NCBI GenBank assembly: GCA_016873255.1
Contig: VGXR01000003.1
Location: 1 to 64,000 of the forward strand
Reading direction: 5' to 3'
Length of the DNA stretch: 64,000 bases
DNA from: Planctomycetota bacterium
Lineage (GTDB): Bacteria; Planctomycetota; Phycisphaerae; Phycisphaerales; SM1A02
Under the pieces are notes generated by a model. It was not told where the DNA came from. It did not search any database and saw nothing but the letters and a program-made list of their open reading frames with translations. Of this stretch, positions 60,305-64,000 are shown piece by piece (the stretch's first letter is position 1; the number at the start of each line of letters is the position of its first letter). A program made the translations under genes and the position numbers.

Positions 60305-61171
60305 GTGAGCGCTCGTTTCAACGCTGCCGTTGGCCTGTCCGCGCTCGCCCTGTCCACCGCCGCCGCCTTCGCCGACATCGAGATTCTCGAGGAGTCCGAC
60401 CCGGTCGCCAAGAAGGGCGTCGAGGCCGTCGTCGAGGAATGCTCCGACGAGGTGATGGTCTCGGTCGTCTACAGCAAGGTTGACGGTCAGTGGGAGGTCG
60501 ACGAGTGCGCGACCGATGTCGTCGAGTTCGCCAAGGAAGGGGAAGCCCCGTTCAAGGGCCAGATCGAGCTGTGGCCGCTCATCACCACCGACTGCAACGG
60601 CAACGGCCAGTCCGACTCGGCCGACATCGCCGCCGGCGCCGCGGGCTGGGATGCCGACGGCACCCCGGACTCCTGCGAGCACGGCATCGGTGACCTCAAC
60701 CTGAACGGCACCATCGACAACCGGGGCGTCAGCATCCTGCTCGGCTGGTGGGGCGTCACGAGCCCGCAGTTCGGCGACCTCAACGGCGATGGCAAGGTGG
60801 ACGGCGCCGACATGGGCATCCTGCTCGGCCGCTGGGGAACGGTGGTGTTCCGAACCGCGGCCGCGGCACCGGCCGCGCGCCTGCACGGCCTTGGGTGGCC
60901 CGCATGTCGGGATATCATTCCGGGATGCGGGCCACCTTCCTTCCGTTCTGCCGTCCCTCCATCACGGAAGCGGACATCGCGGCGGTGGCCGAGGTGCTCC
61001 GCAGCGGCTGGATCACCACCGGGCCCAAGGTCGCGGAACTGGAGGACATGGTCCGGGCGCGCACCGGCGCCAGGCACGCCATCGCCGCCACCAGCGGCAC
61101 GGCGCTCATGCACCTGGCGCTGCAGGCCATGGGGATCGGCCCGGGCGACGAGGTGGTCGGCCCGTCCATGA
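60305..61171 (+). CDS. Secreted dockerin-like protein running into arnB
   Basis: GTG 60305 gives a signal peptide (MSARFNAAVGLSALALSTAAAFA) and an acidic domain (about 24-95). A thrombospondin type 3-like calcium motif follows (DCNGNGQSDSADIAAG...DADGTPDSCE), then two GDLN.NG...LLGWWG / LLGRWG repeats ending near residue 179. Related proteins normally stop within a few residues of the last WG, but here no stop occurs until 61171, giving a further 100 residues. These overlap arnB in another frame for 247 bp. The total is 288 residues. Either the tail is real or the original stop was lost. Confidence 0.7.
   Translation: MSARFNAAVGLSALALSTAAAFADIEILEESDPVAKKGVEAVVEECSDEVMVSVVYSKVDGQWEVDECATDVVEFAKEGEAPFKGQIELWPLITTDCNGNGQSDSADIAAGAAGWDADGTPDSCEHGIGDLNLNGTIDNRGVSILLGWWGVTSPQFGDLNGDGKVDGADMGILLGRWGTVVFRTAAAAPAARLHGLGWPACRDIIPGCGPPSFRSAVPPSRKRTSRRWPRCSAAAGSPPGPRSRNWRTWSGRAPAPGTPSPPPAARRSCTWRCRPWGSARATRWSARP
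60913..60918 (+). promoter_or_regulatory. -10 element TATCAT for the arn operon
   Basis: TATCAT ends 6 bp before ATG 60925, inside the tail of the dockerin-like gene; predicted leaderless transcript. Confidence 0.5.
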
Positions 61172-62106
61172 CCTGGGTCTCCACCCCCAACATGGTGGAG
61201 GTCCTCGGCGCGCGCAACGTCTTCGTCGACGTCGACCGCGACACGCTGCTCGCTTCCGCCGATGCGATCGACGCCGCCATCACCCCGCGCACGAAGGTCG
61301 TCATCCCGGTGCACTACGCGGGCGCTCCCGTGGACCTCGACGCCGTGCGCGCCGTCTGCGCGCGCCGCGGCGTGCCCATCCTCGAGGACGCCGCGCACGC
61401 CATCGGCACGCAGTACCGCGGCCAGGAGGTGGGCGGCCAGGACACCGCCATCTTCAGCCTGCACCCCATCAAGAACATCACCTCGGGCGAGGGCGGCGTG
61501 CTCGTCACCGGCGACGATGCGCTCGCGCAGAAGGTCCGCCGCCTGCGCTTCCACGGCCTCGAGGCCGATGCGCACCAGCGCAAGCAGCAGGGGCGCTCGC
61601 CGCTCGCCGAGGTGCAGGAGCCCGGCTACAAGCAGAACATGCCCGACATGAACGCGGTGCTCGCGGTGCGGCAGATGCCGCGCCTCGACGCGTTCATCGA
61701 GCGCCGCAACGCCATCTCGCGCATCTACCGCGAGCGCCTCGCCGAGGTCGACGGCATCCTGCCGCTGGGCGATCCTGCGTGGCCGCACCGGCACGCGCGG
61801 CACCTCTTCGTGGTCCGCGTCGACGAGCGCGCCTGCGGCATGGACCGCGCGACGCTCATGGAAGGCCTGAAGGCCCGAAACGTGGGCACGGGCGTGCACT
61901 TCCTGGCCTCGCACATGCACCGCTGGTACCGCGAGAGCCGCCCCGAGTGGCAGGGCCGCCTGCCGGCCACGGAGTGGAACAGCGAGCGCATCTGCACCAT
62001 CCCGTGCTTCCCCGACATGACCGACGAGGACGCCTTCGGCGTGGTCGACGCCATCAAGGACGTGCTCGCCGGCGCCCGCACCGCCGTTGCAGGAGCCGCA
62101 CGATGA
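60925..62106 (+). CDS. arnB: UDP-4-amino-4-deoxy-L-arabinose aminotransferase
   Basis: The 393-residue PLP enzyme of the DegT/DnrJ/EryC1/StrS family has the lysine site FSLHPIKNITSGEGG and the N-terminal FLPFCRPSITEADIAAVAEVL of ArnB. In the Arn pathway it transaminates UDP-4-keto-pentose to UDP-L-Ara4N. The next two genes are arnC and arnA in the E. coli order, supporting the specific name over other sugar aminotransferases. ATG 60925 is set by the -10 element 6 bp upstream; an in-frame ATG at 60748 would lie inside the dockerin-like gene. Confidence 0.9.
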   Translation: MRATFLPFCRPSITEADIAAVAEVLRSGWITTGPKVAELEDMVRARTGARHAIAATSGTALMHLALQAMGIGPGDEVVGPSMTWVSTPNMVEVLGARNVFVDVDRDTLLASADAIDAAITPRTKVVIPVHYAGAPVDLDAVRAVCARRGVPILEDAAHAIGTQYRGQEVGGQDTAIFSLHPIKNITSGEGGVLVTGDDALAQKVRRLRFHGLEADAHQRKQQGRSPLAEVQEPGYKQNMPDMNAVLAVRQMPRLDAFIERRNAISRIYRERLAEVDGILPLGDPAWPHRHARHLFVVRVDERACGMDRATLMEGLKARNVGTGVHFLASHMHRWYRESRPEWQGRLPATEWNSERICTIPCFPDMTDEDAFGVVDAIKDVLAGARTAVAGAAR

Positions 62107-63104
62107 GCGATCGCCCCTCCGTCAGCGTGGTCATCCCCGTCTACAACGAGACCGACAACCTGCCCGAGCTCCTCGACCGAACCGTGGCCGCGTGCCGCGC
62201 GCTCGGGCGCCCGTGGGAACTGGTGCTCGTCGACGACGGCAGCCGCGACGGCAGCGCCGACTGGCTGGTGCAGGCCGCGGACCGCCATCCCGGCGAGGTG
62301 AAGGCGGTGCTCCTCTACCGCAACGCGGGCCAGCACAACGCCATCCTGTGCGGGTTCGCCAGCGCGCAGGGCGACATCCTCGTCACCCTCGACGCCGACC
62401 TGCAGAACCCGCCCGAGGAGATCGGCAAGCTCGTCGCCAAGGTCGACGAGGGCTTCGACGTCGTCGGCTCGGTGCGCCAGGACCGCCAGGACGCGCTCTT
62501 CCGCAAGGTGTTCAGCGGCATCATCAACCTGATGGTGCGCCGCTCCACCGGCGTCATCCTGCATGACTACGGGTGCATGCTGCGCGCCTACCGCCGCCGC
62601 GTGGTGGACGCCATGCTCGGCTGCCGCGAGCGGCACACGTTCATCCCGGTGCTTGCCAACCTCTTCGCCAAGAAGGTGACCGAGGTCCCCGTGGCGCACG
62701 CCGAGCGCGCGCGCGGCACCAGCAAGTACTCGGTGCTCAAGCTCGTCAACCTGCAGTTCGACCTGCTCACCTGCATGACCGCGGCACCGCTGCGCGTGGT
62801 CACCTACGTGGGCGTCTGCATCTCCGCGCTCAGCGTCGGCTTCGGCGCGCTGCTCCTGGTGCTGCGCCTCGTCTACGGCCCGGAGTGGGCCGCGGCCGGC
62901 GTGTTCACGCTGTTCGCCGTGCTCTTCTTCTTCGTCGGGGCGCAGTTCGTGGCGCTCGGCCTGATCGGCGAGTACGTTGGCCGCATCCACGCCGACGTCC
63001 GCGAGCGCCCCCGCTACCTGATCGACCGCGTGGTCGGCGAGACGCTCGGTGAGCGCCGCGCCGCGCCCGCAAGCCACCGCGCCGCGCACCACGCCGGCGC
63101 CTGA
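62103..63104 (+). CDS. arnC: Undecaprenyl-phosphate 4-deoxy-4-formamido-L-arabinose transferase
   Basis: The 333-residue protein has a GT2 domain with SVVIPVYNETDNLPELLDR, the DDGS (about 48) and DADLQNPPEEI motifs, and QDRQD near the active site. Two C-terminal membrane helices (about 236-262 and 268-292) anchor it, as in ArnC/DPM1-like transferases. It would move Ara4-formyl-N from UDP to undecaprenyl phosphate at the inner membrane. Start overlaps the arnB stop (ATGA). Confidence 0.9.
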   Translation: MSDRPSVSVVIPVYNETDNLPELLDRTVAACRALGRPWELVLVDDGSRDGSADWLVQAADRHPGEVKAVLLYRNAGQHNAILCGFASAQGDILVTLDADLQNPPEEIGKLVAKVDEGFDVVGSVRQDRQDALFRKVFSGIINLMVRRSTGVILHDYGCMLRAYRRRVVDAMLGCRERHTFIPVLANLFAKKVTEVPVAHAERARGTSKYSVLKLVNLQFDLLTCMTAAPLRVVTYVGVCISALSVGFGALLLVLRLVYGPEWAAAGVFTLFAVLFFFVGAQFVALGLIGEYVGRIHADVRERPRYLIDRVVGETLGERRAAPASHRAAHHAGA

Positions 63105-63114
63105 GAGGATCCCA

Positions 63115-64000
63115 TGCGCACCGTCGTCCTTGCCTACCACGAGATCGGGGCGAAGGCCCTCGAGGCCACCATCAGGAACGGCATGGAGGTGGTCGCGGTC
63201 TTCACGCACCGCGACGACCCCAAGGAAGGCAGCTGGTTTGCGTCGGTGGCGCGCGTGGCCGCCGAGCACGGCATCCCCGTGTTCGCGCCCGACCGCCTCG
63301 ACCACCCGCTGTGGATCGAGAAGATCGCGGCGATGAAGCCCGAGCTCCTGCTCTCCTTCCACTACCGCAACATGGTGGGGGCCAAGGTGCGCGAGCTGTT
63401 CCCGGCCGGATGCCTCAACCTGCACTCGGCGCTGCTGCCAAGGTACCGCGGCCGCTGCCCGATCAACTGGGTGCTCGTGAAGGGCGAGGCCGAGACGGGA
63501 GTCACCGTGCACCACATGGTCGACAAGGCCGATGCCGGCGACATCGTCGGGCAGAGGCGCGTGGAGATCCATGCCGAGGACGATGCGTGGAGCCTGACCA
63601 AGCGCGTGGCCGCGGCCAGCGCCGAGCTGCTCGCGGAGGTGCTTCCGCAGGTGAAGGCCGGCAAGGCGCCGCGAACGCCGCAGGACGAGTCGAAGGCCAC
63701 CGTCATGGGCCGGCGCACGCCCGAGGACGGCCGCATCGACTGGAACCGCCCCGCGGAGGAGATCCGCAACCTCGTGCGCGCCGTGGCCCACCCGTGGCCG
63801 GGCGCGTTCACGCATGCCGGCGCCCGCAAGGTGATGGTCTGGCGCACGCGCGTCGCCGCGGGCACGGGCCGTCCGGGCGAGATCCTCTCCTCGGACCCGC
63901 TGACGGTGGCGTGCGGCACGGGCGCGCTCGAGATCGTGGAAGGCCAGGGGACCGACGGCGTCTGGGCCACGGGCGCGCAGCTCGCCAAGGAGCTGAACCT
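63115..64000 (+). CDS. arnA: ArnA, formyltransferase domain, 3' end outside window
   Basis: The frame is open to the window end, so the gene is truncated at about 295 residues. The visible part is a formyl-THF-dependent formyltransferase: SFHYRNMV, catalytic NLHSALLPRYRGRCPINW (Asn and His), and Asp in VDKADAGDIVGQ. In ArnA this domain formylates UDP-Ara4N, and a C-terminal dehydrogenase domain makes the 4-keto sugar; the latter would lie beyond the window, so a stand-alone formyltransferase cannot be excluded. ATG 63115 follows arnC by 10 bp. Confidence 0.88.

Noticed and set aside
60748-60924. N-terminal extension of arnB
   Set aside because: It lies in the dockerin-like gene in another frame, is Arg/Gly-rich, and ATG 60925 has a well-placed -10 element and matches ArnB N-termini.

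Overview
The window is GC-rich bacterial chromosome, densely coding on both strands, with no gap over 300 bp. It most likely comes from a Planctomycetota bacterium, probably of the Phycisphaerae type. The evidence is two secreted proteins ending in GDLDGDG...LLLGNWG-type repeats, a Ser/Thr kinase with a PEGA domain, many small lipoproteins, a lipoprotein sulfatase, a membrane protein ending in a zinc ribbon, and a GldA/F/G ABC system. The lineage is inferred from gene content only. I saw no rRNA, tRNA, CRISPR, integrase, transposase or phage genes.

Layout. 1-9.6 kb: end of a GH2 beta-mannosidase, an unknown cytosolic protein, a lipoprotein and a Trp-rich secreted protein, a P1B-4 metal-efflux ATPase, a Dfp-like flavoprotein, a secreted beta-propeller and a small membrane protein. 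9.75-11.7 kb: transmembrane Ser/Thr kinase. 11.7-25.5 kb: type IV pilus/type II secretion-like machine in two divergent units. The minus unit is pilin, then pilM-pilN-pilO-pilP-like, gspE and gspF, with a terminator between pilin and pilM. The plus unit is three minor pseudopilins or PilX-like proteins, gspH, the secretin and a TPR lipoprotein. 25.5-30.6 kb: alpha/beta hydrolase, SYLF lipoprotein, AsmA-like protein, hybrid histidine kinase. 30.7-35.2 kb: GldA-GldF-GldG-DUF4340 ABC operon. 35.2-40.6 kb: galactokinase, beta-CASP metallo-hydrolase, lipoprotein, Na/Pi cotransporter, zinc-ribbon protein. 40.6-45 kb: sugar isomerase, hydroxyproline epimerase, DapA-family lyase, DASS transporter. 45-50.7 kb: unknown protein, sulfatase, then a nitric-oxide sensing operon (two tandem H-NOX proteins and an H-NOXA-domain hybrid kinase). 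50.7-54.6 kb: Cys-motif secreted protein, a SerB-SerA fusion, zinc-ribbon membrane protein. 54.6-60.9 kb: C-type-lectin protein, a CsgG-like/COG3014-like/YcfL/LpoB envelope operon and a dockerin-like secreted protein. 60.9-64 kb: arnB-arnC-arnA (truncated), for aminoarabinose lipid A modification.

Two genome-level patterns stand out. At least sixteen genes that head transcription units carry a TAnnnT hexamer 6-10 bp before the start codon and no Shine-Dalgarno sequence, which predicts widespread leaderless mRNAs and sets several starts (for example TTG 25557 and GTG 50777). Genes inside operons instead overlap their neighbours by ATGA, GTGA or TGATG. Separately, two convergent gene junctions (38.5 and 53.6 kb) carry related repeats with a shared GTTCGCTnCTGGT core, one as a tandem array and one as a long inverted repeat.

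The best candidate for an interesting system is the operon at 47982-50715. It looks like soluble guanylate cyclase taken apart: two heme-NO sensor proteins encoded just before an H-NOXA/coiled-coil protein whose output is a histidine kinase with receiver, not a cyclase.
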